Positions 10,053 to 19,003 are shown, counted from the first letter of the stretch. The stretch: 64,000 bases of DNA from an uncultured Bacteroidia bacterium (GCA_902768985.1 CACXNA010000002.1:147456-211455); one strand, 5' to 3'. The notes: generated by a model from the sequence alone, not told the origin. Made by a program: numbers and translations.

Positions 10053-11423
10053 CTACCGCTTCTCCTGCTTGAGCGTGAGGCCCATGAAGACGATGGCGAG
10101 GACGCAGGCGGCGATGAGCAGGACGAAGGTCACGCTCCAGCCTGCGGTCTGCGCGACCCAGCCGATGACGGTGTTGGCGAGGATGAAGGTGCCCAGGAAG
10201 TAGCCGAAGAAGCCGGTCAGGCCTGCGGCCGTGCCGGCGGCGTTCTTCGGCGCCAGGTCGAGCGCCTGCACGCCGATCAGCATCACCGGCCCGTAGATGA
10301 AGAAGCCGATGCCGATCAGGCTGATGATCACGATGGTGAGATTGTCCAGATTGAGCCAGTACAGCACGATGAACACCAGCACCAGCGCCATGAAGAGCAT
10401 CGTGGGCATGGCCCGGCGCCCATGGAAGAGCTTGTCGGAGAGCCAGCCGCAGAGGAGCGTGCCCGGGATGGCCGCGAACTCATAGGCGAAATACGCCCAG
10501 CCGGCGCTCTTAAGGTCGATTCCCTTCTCCGTCAGGATGGTCGGCGCCCAGTCCAGGCAGCCGTAGCGCACCATGTACACGAAGGCGTTCGACAGGGCGA
10601 TGAACCATAAAAACCTATTGTTGAGCACGTGCTGGAAGAGGATCTCCTTCGTGGAGAGCGTCTCCTCGTGCTTCTCGGAATAATTCTTCGGATAATCATT
10701 GCGCCATGCCTCCACGGACGGCAGGCCGCAGGACTGCGGCGTATCGCGCAGGAGCACGTAGGCGAGCAGCGCGATAAAGAGCGCCACGGCGGCCGGGAAG
10801 GCGAAGGTGCCGATCAGGAAATAGAGCTCCTCGTGCGAGCCGTAGAACCAGCTGCCGAACCAGGCGGCGCCGTACGTGGCCATCGGCCCCACCAGGGCGC
10901 CGCCCACGTTGTGCGCGCAGTTCCAGATGCTCATCATCGTGCCGCGCTCGCCCGGCGAGAACCAGTGCGTCATCACGCGGCCGCAGGGCGGCCAGCCCAT
11001 GCCGTTGAACCAGCCCACGAGGCAGTTCAGCACGCCCATCACCACGATGGCGAGCGCCTTGTGCTCCGCGCCGATCCACTGGATCGGAACGATCATGAAG
11101 CACATCGAAATGGCCGTCAGGATGAGCCCCAGGGGCAGGAAGACCCGCGCGTTGGAGCGGTCGGACACGCTGCCCATCAGGAACTTGGACAGGGCATACG
11201 CCGCAGCGTTCAGGCCCAGCACGAAGCCCAGCTCCGTCTTCTCGAAGCCGAGCGGCGCCATGGCCGGGATGGCCATCGAGAGGTTCTTGCGGACCAGGTA
11301 GAATCCGGCGTAGCCGATGAAGGCGCCCAGGAAGACCTGCAGGCGCAGCCGCTTGTACTTGGCGTCGGCCTCGGGGCCGGCCTCGGCCGGCTTGTAGGCC
11401 GGCTGCTTGAGGAACGGGAGCAT
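10053..11423 (-). CDS. glpT: Glycerol-3-phosphate transporter (MFS)
   Basis: This 456-residue, 12-helix major facilitator protein belongs to the organophosphate:phosphate antiporter group. It imports sn-glycerol 3-phosphate in exchange for phosphate. Family traits include the FYLVRKNLSMAIPAM first helix with its conserved Arg, GWFNGMGWPPCGRVMTHWFS, and the second-half GYFLGTFILANTVIGW region. It is the last gene of the glpA-B-C-Q-T operon, one base after the glpQ stop, which fits GlpQ producing the substrate that GlpT imports. UhpT/PgtP-type relatives transport other sugar phosphates; context favours GlpT. Confidence 0.93.
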   Translation of the reverse strand: MLPFLKQPAYKPAEAGPEADAKYKRLRLQVFLGAFIGYAGFYLVRKNLSMAIPAMAPLGFEKTELGFVLGLNAAAYALSKFLMGSVSDRSNARVFLPLGLILTAISMCFMIVPIQWIGAEHKALAIVVMGVLNCLVGWFNGMGWPPCGRVMTHWFSPGERGTMMSIWNCAHNVGGALVGPMATYGAAWFGSWFYGSHEELYFLIGTFAFPAAVALFIALLAYVLLRDTPQSCGLPSVEAWRNDYPKNYSEKHEETLSTKEILFQHVLNNRFLWFIALSNAFVYMVRYGCLDWAPTILTEKGIDLKSAGWAYFAYEFAAIPGTLLCGWLSDKLFHGRRAMPTMLFMALVLVFIVLYWLNLDNLTIVIISLIGIGFFIYGPVMLIGVQALDLAPKNAAGTAAGLTGFFGYFLGTFILANTVIGWVAQTAGWSVTFVLLIAACVLAIVFMGLTLKQEKR

Positions 11424-11424
11424 A

Positions 11425-12294
11425 TTATCTTACGGTTTGAATCAAAACGTCAGGATAATTGGAGATGATGGCCTCCACGCCGCAGGCCACCAGGCGGCGC
11501 ATCTCGGCCGGGTCGTCCACCGTCCAGGGGACGACGCCGATGCCGTGCGCGTGGCACCACGCCACGTTCTCCGGCGTCACGACGCTGGACTCCGGGCTCC
11601 ACCACTGCGGGACGAAGTCCAGGTTCTGCAGCAGCGCCTCGATGTCGCCGCCGTCGTAGTCCTCCGTCAGATAGGAAAGCGTGAGCTCCGGCCACTTCCC
11701 GTGCATGTAGTTGAGCGCACGCGTGTCGAAGCACTGGACGATCAGGCGCTTGCCCAGGTTCTTGGAGAGCAGCAGCGGCACGCAGGTGTCGCAGAAAACG
11801 TGGTACTCGGGCCAGAGCGTCCCCTCTCCCTCGCCGGGCCAGGACTTGATCTCGATGTTGTAGTTCACGGGCGTCTTGGCATAGCCTTCGGCGAAATCGA
11901 TCAGCTCGGACGCCAGCGGCTTGCTGACGGCCAGCTTCTTCTGCCCCGGCCAGCGCTCCACGAAGCGCTGCCCCACGTCGTAGCGGGCGATGCTGTCATA
12001 GGGCATCGTGTAGAGGTATTCTTTCTCATCCTCTTCCTGGACCAGCGTCCCGTCCGGGCGCGTCGAATAGCGCGGATGGAAGTAACTGTCGTGCGAGACC
12101 ACCACCTGCCCGTCCTGCGAGAGATGCAGGTCGAACTCGAGGGTGTTCACGCCCAGGTCGAGGGCGTTCTGCATCGCGGGAATGGTATTCTCGGGCATCA
12201 GGCCCGCGCCGCCGCGGTGCGCCTGCACGTCGATGACTGGCTTGCTCTGGCAGGCCGCCAGAAGGATCAGGGGAAGAAGGAACCAGCGTTTCAT
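11425..12294 (-). CDS. glpQ: Glycerophosphodiester phosphodiesterase (lipoprotein)
   Basis: The 289-residue protein starts with a lipoprotein signal (MKRWFLLPLILLAAC, Cys15) and then the GDPD catalytic core: AHRGGAGLMPENTIPA, the acid pair EFDLH, and VVVSHDS. It hydrolyses glycerophosphodiesters (headgroups left from phospholipids) to glycerol 3-phosphate and an alcohol, here outside the cytoplasm. Its start codon overlaps the glpC stop by 4 bp. Placed between glpC and glpT, it supplies the substrate for the transporter and dehydrogenase. Confidence 0.93.
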   Translation of the reverse strand: MKRWFLLPLILLAACQSKPVIDVQAHRGGAGLMPENTIPAMQNALDLGVNTLEFDLHLSQDGQVVVSHDSYFHPRYSTRPDGTLVQEEDEKEYLYTMPYDSIARYDVGQRFVERWPGQKKLAVSKPLASELIDFAEGYAKTPVNYNIEIKSWPGEGEGTLWPEYHVFCDTCVPLLLSKNLGKRLIVQCFDTRALNYMHGKWPELTLSYLTEDYDGGDIEALLQNLDFVPQWWSPESSVVTPENVAWCHAHGIGVVPWTVDDPAEMRRLVACGVEAIISNYPDVLIQTVR

Positions 12295-13505
12295 AGGATG
12301 GCGTCAGCTAAAATGGATATCGGGTTCTGCACGGAATAGCCCGTGGACATTTCTATCTGCCACTTGCAGGTCTCGCAGTCGCACGCGACGACCTCAGGAT
12401 CCACAGCGCGGATCTGCTCGAAGAGCGGCGCGCCGATGGCCTGCGCGGCCTCGTAATTCTCTTTCTTGAAACCATAGGTGCCGGCGATGCCGCAGCAGGC
12501 GGAGTCCAGCAGGGTGAACTCCACGCCCGGAATCATCCGCAGCAGCCGCTCGGAGAACACGCCCCAGCCCAGGCGCTCCATGTGGCAGGGCACGTGGTAA
12601 GCCACCTTCTTGTGGTAGTCGGGCTTGAAGCGCAGCGTGGCGCCGGCTTCCAGCCGCTCGAACACGAAGCGCGTGGCCATCTGCACGGCGTCCCGCACGT
12701 CGGCGTTGTCCACGCCCAGGAGCTTGGGATACTCGTCGCGCAGGGTCATGGTGCAGCTCGAAGAGGTGGTCAGCACCTTCATGCCCTTGTCGGCGCCCGC
12801 CTTGCGCAGGCACTCGATGTTGTGCACCGCGTTCTTCGTGGCGCGGGCGGACATGCCGTTGGTGATCATGGCGATGCCGCAGCACTTCTCCCCGTCCAGC
12901 AGCTGGACGCCTACGCCCAGCGCATTCAGCACCTTGACCAGGTCCTTGCCGAGCTGGGGATAGTTGTAATTGACATAGCAGCCGTGGAAGTAGGCCACCT
13001 GATCGAGGTACATGGCCTGCTCCTTCGCCCTGCGCTTCAGCCAGAATTCGAAGCTGCGGCCGCTGTATTTCGGGAACACGCGCCGGTGGTCGATCTGCAG
13101 CGTGGCGTCCAGGACGCTGCGCGTCAGGCCGAGGCCGGTCACGCCATTCACCACCGGCGCGAGCGGACGCGTCACCGTGCCCATCAGGTCGGTGGACGCC
13201 AGGATGCGGTCGCGCAGCTTCGGCGCGGAATGGTCATATTTGATGCGCGCGGACTGGATCAGGTCCGCCACGTCCACGCCGGACGGGCAGGCCACTTCGC
13301 AGCGCTTGCAGTTCATGCAATATTTCAACGCATAGTGGAAGAAGTACGGATCCTTGAGGCGGAGCCGCTCTCCGTCCGGGCCGGCCTGCTTGGGGCCGGG
13401 ATAGCGCGGATTGACCTGGAGCACAGGGCAGTAGACCGTGCACACGGTGCACTTCATGCACTCCTCGAAATTATGCTTGCTGCTGGTCTTCTCTTGATGT
13501 CTCAT
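12291..13505 (-). CDS. glpC: Anaerobic glycerol-3-phosphate dehydrogenase subunit C
   Basis: This 404-residue subunit passes electrons from GlpAB to the quinone pool. It has two N-terminal cysteine clusters, CMKCTVCTVYCP and CMNCKRCEVACP, for [4Fe-4S] centres, and two C-terminal CCG motifs (KCCGIAM and ACCGIAGTYG) of the heterodisulfide-reductase/GlpC type, plus CDCETCKWQ near the end. It overlaps glpB and glpQ by 4 bp each (ATGA junctions), indicating translational coupling. Confidence 0.94.
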   Translation of the reverse strand: MRHQEKTSSKHNFEECMKCTVCTVYCPVLQVNPRYPGPKQAGPDGERLRLKDPYFFHYALKYCMNCKRCEVACPSGVDVADLIQSARIKYDHSAPKLRDRILASTDLMGTVTRPLAPVVNGVTGLGLTRSVLDATLQIDHRRVFPKYSGRSFEFWLKRRAKEQAMYLDQVAYFHGCYVNYNYPQLGKDLVKVLNALGVGVQLLDGEKCCGIAMITNGMSARATKNAVHNIECLRKAGADKGMKVLTTSSSCTMTLRDEYPKLLGVDNADVRDAVQMATRFVFERLEAGATLRFKPDYHKKVAYHVPCHMERLGWGVFSERLLRMIPGVEFTLLDSACCGIAGTYGFKKENYEAAQAIGAPLFEQIRAVDPEVVACDCETCKWQIEMSTGYSVQNPISILADAIL

Positions 13506-14623
13506 AGGCTTTCCAGGATTTTATCGACAGCGAGGAAGGCGGTGCGGATGGCAAGACCGGCGCCCGTGCCGAATTCGGGGCGCGTGCCGCCCAGCACGGA
13601 GCCGATGGCGTAGAGGTTCCCGCGCGGCTGCCCGTCCACGAGGGGATGCAGCGCCGCGTCGGTCTTGACGCCGTACTGCATGTACGGCTGATCGCCGGCA
13701 AACTCCTCATTGTACCAGGCGTTGCGGTCCTCGTCGAAGTCCACGTCCACGCCGAAGACCGGCTCCCAGACGCGGAACGGATTGGACCGCAGGCCCTTGG
13801 AGAAGAAGCCGCCGGAGGCGAGGATGAAGTGCGACGCCTCCAGGGCGTGCGCCTCCAGGTTGTGCGTCCGCACGCTCAGGATCTTATTCCCCTCCACCTG
13901 GGCTTCCACGGCCTCGTCGCCGCCCAGGTACGTGCCGCCGAGCACTTCGTAGCGGCGCTTGAGGAGCCGCTGCGTGCGGATGCCCGGGATCGACGGGGGC
14001 ATCGTGCCGGCGAAGACCACGCGCGCGGGAATCTCCTGGCGCAGGCGCTCCGGCACGGACGCGTCCTGCAGGCCGAAGAGCTGCGGCAGGATCACGGCGT
14101 CCTCGTCCTGGATCATCAGGCGGATCTGCTGGACGATCTTCTTCCAGTCGCGGTCCACCAGGCGCGCCAGCTGGACCGAGCGCCGCTCCACGGAGCCGTC
14201 CTGCAGCTCCTCCGGCAGGTCCAGGGAGCACAGGCGGCACTGGATGCCCTGCTTCTCCAGCCCTTCCGCCAGGAAGGCGGGGAAGAAATCCAGGTAGCCC
14301 GGCACGCAGGCCAGCAGCGCCTTGTCGGCGAATTTCGCCTCGGGGAAGAGGCTGATATCCTCCAGCGAGAGCTCCGCTTCGCGGAAGGTGCCCAGCGGCG
14401 TCAGGCGCACGCCGGGATTGTAATGCACCCGGATACCGGCGCCCGCGAAGAGCGCGGTCAGCCGCTCCGGCGCCTCCTTCATGGACTCGAAGCAGCCGGA
14501 GAAAAAATGCAGGGCGTTCTGCCCGGTGCTGACGATGGCAGTGCTGCGGCCTGCCTGCTGCAGGCTGATGCCGGCTACCAGGCCGGCCAGGCCGCCGCCG
14601 ATGATGACAGTATCGAATCTCAT
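13502..14623 (-). CDS. glpB: Anaerobic glycerol-3-phosphate dehydrogenase subunit B
   Basis: The 373-residue protein is an FAD-binding oxidoreductase subunit with an N-terminal Rossmann motif, DTVIIGGGLAGLVAGISLQ, and a C-terminal FAD-closing stretch (NLYAIGSVLGG...GTGAGLAIRTAF). GlpB couples the GlpA dehydrogenase to GlpC. Lengths and gene order follow the enteric glpABC operon. The start ATG overlaps the glpA stop by 4 bp. Confidence 0.93.
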   Translation of the reverse strand: MRFDTVIIGGGLAGLVAGISLQQAGRSTAIVSTGQNALHFFSGCFESMKEAPERLTALFAGAGIRVHYNPGVRLTPLGTFREAELSLEDISLFPEAKFADKALLACVPGYLDFFPAFLAEGLEKQGIQCRLCSLDLPEELQDGSVERRSVQLARLVDRDWKKIVQQIRLMIQDEDAVILPQLFGLQDASVPERLRQEIPARVVFAGTMPPSIPGIRTQRLLKRRYEVLGGTYLGGDEAVEAQVEGNKILSVRTHNLEAHALEASHFILASGGFFSKGLRSNPFRVWEPVFGVDVDFDEDRNAWYNEEFAGDQPYMQYGVKTDAALHPLVDGQPRGNLYAIGSVLGGTRPEFGTGAGLAIRTAFLAVDKILESL

Positions 14624-16215
14624 AAGCCCAACACGTGTTTATAGACCCACTGCGTGTATTCCGCCTCGCGGAGCGATTCACCCCAGCCGATGGGGAAATT
14701 GCCCTTCCAGCGCTCGCCCATGAACTTGAGCAGGTCGGCGCGCTCGCGCGCGGCGCAGTCCTGCGCCTTGGCCAGCAGGCCGGCCGCGCGGCAGGCGCAG
14801 AATTCGCCCTGGCAGGTGCCCATGCCGACGCGCGTGCGGCGGCGCAGGTCCGTCAGCGACGACACGCCCATGCGCTCGAATGCGTTATTGACTTCCCAGA
14901 CCGGCACTTCCTCGCACTCGCACACGAGCGCTTCGTCCTGCCGGCTGCGTTTCGGCACCTCGGACACGACGGAGCCCAGGCGGGCCGTCGCGGCCTTCTG
15001 CGCCGTCGAGGGCGCTTCCCAAATCTGGCGGGCCAGCTCTTCGTAGCTGCGCCCCTCCGAGCCGGGCAGCGGGGTCGTGGCCGTCTCGCAGGCCTTGTTC
15101 ACGCCCAGCTTGCTGCAGACCAGGTCCGTGGCCATCTCGGCCATCAGGCGATAGGTCGTCAGCTTGCCGCCCGTGATGGTCACGAAGCCCTTCAGGCCGT
15201 CGCGCGTCTCATGGTCGAGGCAGACGATGCCGCGGGAGATGTTGCGCCCCGTCGGGTCGTTGTCGTCGCTGACCAGCGGGCGTACGCCCGCGAATGCCCG
15301 CAGGATGCGGGTCTCGGACAGGGCCGGCGTCAGTTTGGCGCCTTCAGTGACGAGGAGCGTCACCTCGTCCGGCGTCACGGACACCTTGTGGCAGTTCTCC
15401 AGCGGGATGCGCGTGGAGGTCGTGCCGATGATGCAGACCGTGTCGCCCGGCACGAGGATGTCGGCGTTGGACGGTTTGCGGCAGCGGTTGATGACCATGT
15501 TGTTCACGCGGTGCGCGAAGATCAGCAGGGCGCCCTTGGACGGGAACATCCCGACCTGCACCCCCGCCATCTGCGCGACCTCCTGGCCCCACACGCCGCA
15601 GGCGTTCACCACCACCGGCGCGTAGTAATCCGTCTCGCGGCCCGTCTGGACGTTGCGCGTGTGCACGCCCCGGATGGTGTCGCCCTCGCGGATGAAACCG
15701 GTCACTTCCGTGCGCAGGCGCACCTGGGCGCCGTGCAGCTTCGCATCCAGCATATTGGAGGCGCAGAGGCGGAACGGGTCCACGCTGGCGTCCGGCACGC
15801 GCACGGCGCCGATCAGCGCCGGGTTGACGGACGGCTCCATGCGAATCGCCTGCTGCGGGTCGATGATCTCCGCGCCGATGCCCGCCGTGCGGCAGGCTTC
15901 CACGAATGTATTCTGATAGGAAAGGTCATCCTCCGGGAGGGAGATGAACAGGCCGTCGGTCGGCTCGATGCAGTGCGACGCGATGCGCCGGAGGATCTGG
16001 TTCTCCCCGATGCACTCGGCCGCCGACTCCGGGTCGTTCACGGCGTAGCGGGCGCCGGAGTGCAGCAGGCCATGGTTGCGGCCGCTGGCTCCCGTCGCGA
16101 TGTCGGCGCGCTCGATCAGCAGCGCGCGCAGGCCGCGCATGGCGCAGTCGCGCATCGTTCCGGCCCCCACGACGCCGCCGCCCAGGATGATGACGTCAAA
16201 TTCTCTTGGATCCAT
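14620..16215 (-). CDS. glpA: Anaerobic glycerol-3-phosphate dehydrogenase subunit A
   Basis: This 531-residue flavoprotein oxidises glycerol 3-phosphate to dihydroxyacetone phosphate. An FAD Rossmann motif (DVIILGGGVVGAGTMRDCA) is at the N-terminus, followed by the DAO-type catalytic domain, ITGGKLTTYRLMAEM, and a C-terminal BFD-like [2Fe-2S] domain with CECEEVPVWEV and GTCQGEFCACR. The BFD domain separates GlpA from the aerobic GlpD type. It is the first gene of the five-gene operon, 19 nt after a TAAATTTG box. Confidence 0.95.
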   Translation of the reverse strand: MDPREFDVIILGGGVVGAGTMRDCAMRGLRALLIERADIATGASGRNHGLLHSGARYAVNDPESAAECIGENQILRRIASHCIEPTDGLFISLPEDDLSYQNTFVEACRTAGIGAEIIDPQQAIRMEPSVNPALIGAVRVPDASVDPFRLCASNMLDAKLHGAQVRLRTEVTGFIREGDTIRGVHTRNVQTGRETDYYAPVVVNACGVWGQEVAQMAGVQVGMFPSKGALLIFAHRVNNMVINRCRKPSNADILVPGDTVCIIGTTSTRIPLENCHKVSVTPDEVTLLVTEGAKLTPALSETRILRAFAGVRPLVSDDNDPTGRNISRGIVCLDHETRDGLKGFVTITGGKLTTYRLMAEMATDLVCSKLGVNKACETATTPLPGSEGRSYEELARQIWEAPSTAQKAATARLGSVVSEVPKRSRQDEALVCECEEVPVWEVNNAFERMGVSSLTDLRRRTRVGMGTCQGEFCACRAAGLLAKAQDCAARERADLLKFMGERWKGNFPIGWGESLREAEYTQWVYKHVLGL

Positions 16216-16234
16216 TTAAAAGCTTCTTATCCTG

Positions 16235-16242
16235 CAAATTTA
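16235..16242 (-). promoter_or_regulatory. -7 box of the glpABCQT operon
   Basis: TAAATTTG on the minus strand ends 19 nt before the glpA ATG at 16215. It is divergent from the 16255-16262 box, with only 12 bp between them. Confidence 0.65.
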
Positions 16243-16254
16243 CGAAATCTTCGT

Positions 16255-16262
16255 TATCTTTG
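16255..16262 (+). promoter_or_regulatory. -7 box of the 16281 hydrolase gene
   Basis: TATCTTTG ends 18 nt before the ATG at 16281. It supports choosing this start over an in-frame ATG at 16206, which lies upstream of the promoter. Confidence 0.7.
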
Positions 16263-16280
16263 TGGAGACACCACTATATT

Positions 16281-17243
16281 ATGAAGAATTTTTCCCTCCG
16301 CATCCTCGCCATTCTCCTGGCTTCCGTCACCCTGAGCAGCTGCCTCGCGGGTAAATTCATGTGCAATTATTCCCTCACTCCCAAGCCGCACGGCGTGGAG
16401 GATATCGAGCGCACGCGCCACAAGGCTGACTCGCTGCTGCCCGGCAGCACCGCCTGGTACGACGGCCTCAAGCAGCAGGGCATCCTGAAGGACACCGTCA
16501 TCACCGGCTACAACTACAAACAGATCCACGCCTGCTACGCTCCCGCCAAGGATCCCGCCAGCGCCCAGGGCACGGCCATCGTCGTGCACGGCTATTCCGA
16601 CAACCACATCGTCTTCCTGTACCTGGTGCGGATGTACCGCGACGAGTTCAACTACAACGTCCTCTTCCCCGACCTGCAGTACCACGGCTATTCCGAGGGC
16701 GACGCCATCCAGATGGGCTGGCACGACCGCTATGACGTCGAGGAGTGGGCCCGGGTCGCCCACGACATCTTCCGGAACGACTTCACGGTCGTCCACGGCG
16801 TGTCCATGGGCGGCGCCACCGTCATGATGATGAGCGGCGACCCGCAGCCGTACTACATCCGCGCCTTCGTCGAGGACTGCGGCTACTCCACCGTCTACGA
16901 CCAGTTCGCCCACAACCTCAAGCAGATGTTCCCCTTCATCCCGAAGGATGTGCTGAATAGCGCCAACTACATCTGCGAGAAGCGCTACGGCTGGGGCTTC
17001 AAGGAGGCCTCCTCCGTCAGGCAGCTGGGTCTGAGCGTCCTGCCGATGCTCTTCATCCACGGCGACGCGGACGACTTCGTCCAATTCTCCGACCTCCAGC
17101 GCAACTACGACGCCAAGACCCTGGGCTACAAGGAAATGTGGGTCGCCCCCGGCGCCGTCCACGCCAACTCCTACGCCAAGTACCCGAAAGAGTACACCCA
17201 GCACGTCCGCGACTTCCTCGCGAAAGTCAAACAGATGTACTAG
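16281..17243 (+). CDS. Alpha/beta-hydrolase lipoprotein
   Basis: The 320-residue protein has a lipoprotein signal ending LSSC and an alpha/beta-hydrolase core. The oxyanion stretch IVVHGYSDN, nucleophile elbow HGVSMGGATV (GxSxG), acid in FIHGDADDFV and late His in GAVHANSY form a plausible triad. This BAAT/2-hydroxymuconate-like group is common as exported serine hydrolases in Bacteroidales; the substrate is not predictable. I chose 16281 because it gives the signal peptide and follows the -7 box. It is divergent from glpA with no functional link visible. Confidence 0.85.
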   Translation: MKNFSLRILAILLASVTLSSCLAGKFMCNYSLTPKPHGVEDIERTRHKADSLLPGSTAWYDGLKQQGILKDTVITGYNYKQIHACYAPAKDPASAQGTAIVVHGYSDNHIVFLYLVRMYRDEFNYNVLFPDLQYHGYSEGDAIQMGWHDRYDVEEWARVAHDIFRNDFTVVHGVSMGGATVMMMSGDPQPYYIRAFVEDCGYSTVYDQFAHNLKQMFPFIPKDVLNSANYICEKRYGWGFKEASSVRQLGLSVLPMLFIHGDADDFVQFSDLQRNYDAKTLGYKEMWVAPGAVHANSYAKYPKEYTQHVRDFLAKVKQMY

Positions 17244-17247
17244 CACC

Positions 17248-17276
17248 GTCATCCCCGACCTGATCGGGGATCTCAT
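17248..17276. repeat. GTCAT-hairpin intergenic repeat, copy 1
   Basis: ATCCCCGA pairs with TCGGGGAT around CCTGA, within a GTCAT...ATCTC frame. A second copy with the same frame but a covarying stem lies at 29263-29289. It sits between two convergent genes and may serve as a bidirectional terminator. The rest of 17277-17342 shows nothing recognisable. Confidence 0.6.
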
Positions 17277-17342
17277 TCCCTACTGCAAGTAGCCTGCATA
17301 TTTAGGGACGTCTACCGCACTTGATGAATGGATACTTCCGTA

Positions 17343-18539
17343 TTAATATCCGCAGAACTCCTCCAGGAGGGCACCGTGGTGGCCGGGGAGGATGATGTGG
17401 TGGTTGCCGATGGGCTGCGTCAGGAAGTAGCGCGCGTCGGCGGGCTGCAGCTGCAGGACCACCTGCGTGCGGCATAGGTGCTGTTCATATTGGTTGCGCA
17501 CCAACGTTCCTTCCGCCACGAAATGGCGCCGGAGGTCGCCGGAGACTTTGAAGACGGTCACGGGGCCCTCCGGCAGTTCGCCGTGGATGCCCACGCCGAT
17601 CCCGGACTCGAAATGGGTGTCGAGGGTCCAGTCGTGGACCATATTGAACGGCACGGTGCAATGGGCAAACAGCATTTCCCCGCTCTCGGGGTCAATGCGC
17701 GCCGGGTTGGCCTGGAAACCCGTCCGGCCGGTGAGGGCCTGGGCGATCATCATGGACAGCAGCGCCGGGACGTCGCCCTCGCAGGCGGCGGGGAGGCCGT
17801 CGGCGTTGCACTGCGCCAGGGCCAGGCAACCGGTGTTGCCAACGGCGGTCAGCAGGTCGAAGCAGCGCAGGGTGAAGGCGCCCAGCCCGTGGCGCTGCAC
17901 CAGCGTCCGAAGGGCGTGGCTGATGCGGCTGGCGCCCTCCCAGGCGCCGCGCACGTCGCGCGCCATGGAGACCGGCTCCGGCATCGGGTCGGCGGGCGCC
18001 TTCCCGATTTCCGCCAGCAGCTCCTCCATCGGAATATCCACCCGAACCAGGCCGAGCTTCTCCGACAGCGCGGCCGCGTCCGCCTGGCTGGCGATGAGCC
18101 AGTCCGACGGCGCGCCGACCACGCCGAGGCGCGTGCCGCGCAGCTTTTCACGCGCGGCGGCAACCGCCTCGAGGGCCTGGATGCGGCGGCGCAGGTAGTC
18201 CGTGCTTCCGTGTAAAACTTCCCCCTGCAGGCCTTGCTGCTGCAGGTAGGACAGGATTTCCAGCGAAGCTGCGAGCGAATTGCTCTGGCCGGACGTCAGC
18301 AGCAGAAAACGCTTCGCACCGCGCTCCAGCAGGCCCGGGAGCAGCTGCTTGAAGATGCCCTCGGCACCGCCGGTGCGCACATAGATCAGGTCGAGCGCGT
18401 GCGTGCCGAAATCGGAGAAATCCGCTCCGCGGAACTCATATCCGTCCTCCGGGAAGATGCTCCCGAGAAACGCGTCGCTGAGCCGGGCCACCGATGCTTC
18501 ATCGTGCAGGCCCGAGGTGATGGTGTATATCGCTGTCAT
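17343..18539 (-). CDS. L-fucose/arabinose isomerase-like protein
   Basis: The 398-residue protein resembles the COG2407-type fucose-isomerase-like group found in Bacteroidales: an N-terminal Rossmann-like half (VRTGGAEGIFKQLL, LLLTSGQSNSLAASLEIL, LGVVGAPSDWLIAS) and a C-terminal half with ALAQCNADGLPAACEGDVPA and LFAHCTVPFNM, where Glu in CEGD and His in AHCT would be metal ligands. It likely isomerises or binds a sugar, but specificity cannot be assigned. The ATG at 18539 is used because an upstream in-frame start would run into the regulator gene, whose stop is 13 nt away; the two are probably one operon. Confidence 0.65.
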   Translation of the reverse strand: MTAIYTITSGLHDEASVARLSDAFLGSIFPEDGYEFRGADFSDFGTHALDLIYVRTGGAEGIFKQLLPGLLERGAKRFLLLTSGQSNSLAASLEILSYLQQQGLQGEVLHGSTDYLRRRIQALEAVAAAREKLRGTRLGVVGAPSDWLIASQADAAALSEKLGLVRVDIPMEELLAEIGKAPADPMPEPVSMARDVRGAWEGASRISHALRTLVQRHGLGAFTLRCFDLLTAVGNTGCLALAQCNADGLPAACEGDVPALLSMMIAQALTGRTGFQANPARIDPESGEMLFAHCTVPFNMVHDWTLDTHFESGIGVGIHGELPEGPVTVFKVSGDLRRHFVAEGTLVRNQYEQHLCRTQVVLQLQPADARYFLTQPIGNHHIILPGHHGALLEEFCGY

Positions 18540-18552
18540 AATCTTGTATATT

Positions 18553-18918
18553 TTATAGCATACACGCCCAGCCAAATTTGCGGGCAATCTCTTTGAGGAG
18601 GTCTTTGTCCCGTACAGGGATGGTTACGGAGACGGTTTCCTTGCGATTATCACGTTCGGCAATATGGGCTGAATCCAGATTATACTGGGTCTGAAGATTC
18701 ATCCACATATCGGCCGGGACACCCAGTGCTTTTTCCAATGCGACAGCCATATTCAGGGACACAGAGCGTTTCCCCTTGATGGTCTCGCTGATGACGGACG
18801 CTTTAATGCCTGTCGCTTCAGCGAGTTGTTTCTGCGACATGCCGCGTTCTTTCAGTTCGTCTTTAAGCAGCTCCCCGGGATGTGTGGCCCGAAAGGGAAC
18901 CAGTGTTTCATTATTCAT
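18553..18918 (-). CDS. HigA-type helix-turn-helix regulator
   Basis: This 121-residue protein matches HigA/VapI antitoxin-type XRE regulators: THPGELLKDELKERGMS, then the HTH QKQLAEATGIKASVISETI with GKRSVSLNMAVALEKALG and the typical PADMWMNLQTQYNLD tail. The usual HigB toxin is not found on either side, so it is an orphan antitoxin or a dedicated repressor. A perfect 20-bp palindrome overlaps its promoter (18945-18964). The gene lies 13 nt before the isomerase-like gene, which it may control. Confidence 0.85.
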   Translation of the reverse strand: MNNETLVPFRATHPGELLKDELKERGMSQKQLAEATGIKASVISETIKGKRSVSLNMAVALEKALGVPADMWMNLQTQYNLDSAHIAERDNRKETVSVTIPVRDKDLLKEIARKFGWACML

Positions 18919-18922
18919 ACCT

Positions 18923-18930
18923 CAAAGATA
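18923..18930 (-). promoter_or_regulatory. -7 box of the HigA-like gene, leaderless type
   Basis: TATCTTTG on the minus strand ends 4 nt before the ATG. A TTTG -33 element (18955-18958 region) lies 20 nt upstream of it, inside the palindrome. Confidence 0.75.
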
Positions 18931-18944
18931 AAGCCTTTTTTGAT

Positions 18945-18964
18945 TATTCGCAAATTTGCGAATA
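18945..18964. promoter_or_regulatory. 20-bp palindromic operator
   Basis: TATTCGCAAATTTGCGAATA is a perfect inverted repeat. Its central TTTG, read on the minus strand, is positioned as the -33 element of the HigA-like gene. A dimeric HTH protein bound here would block RNA polymerase, which fits autorepression. Confidence 0.7.
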
Positions 18965-19003
18965 GTTCGCAACAAATAACAACTCGTCATACCGTCATCG
19001 GCA

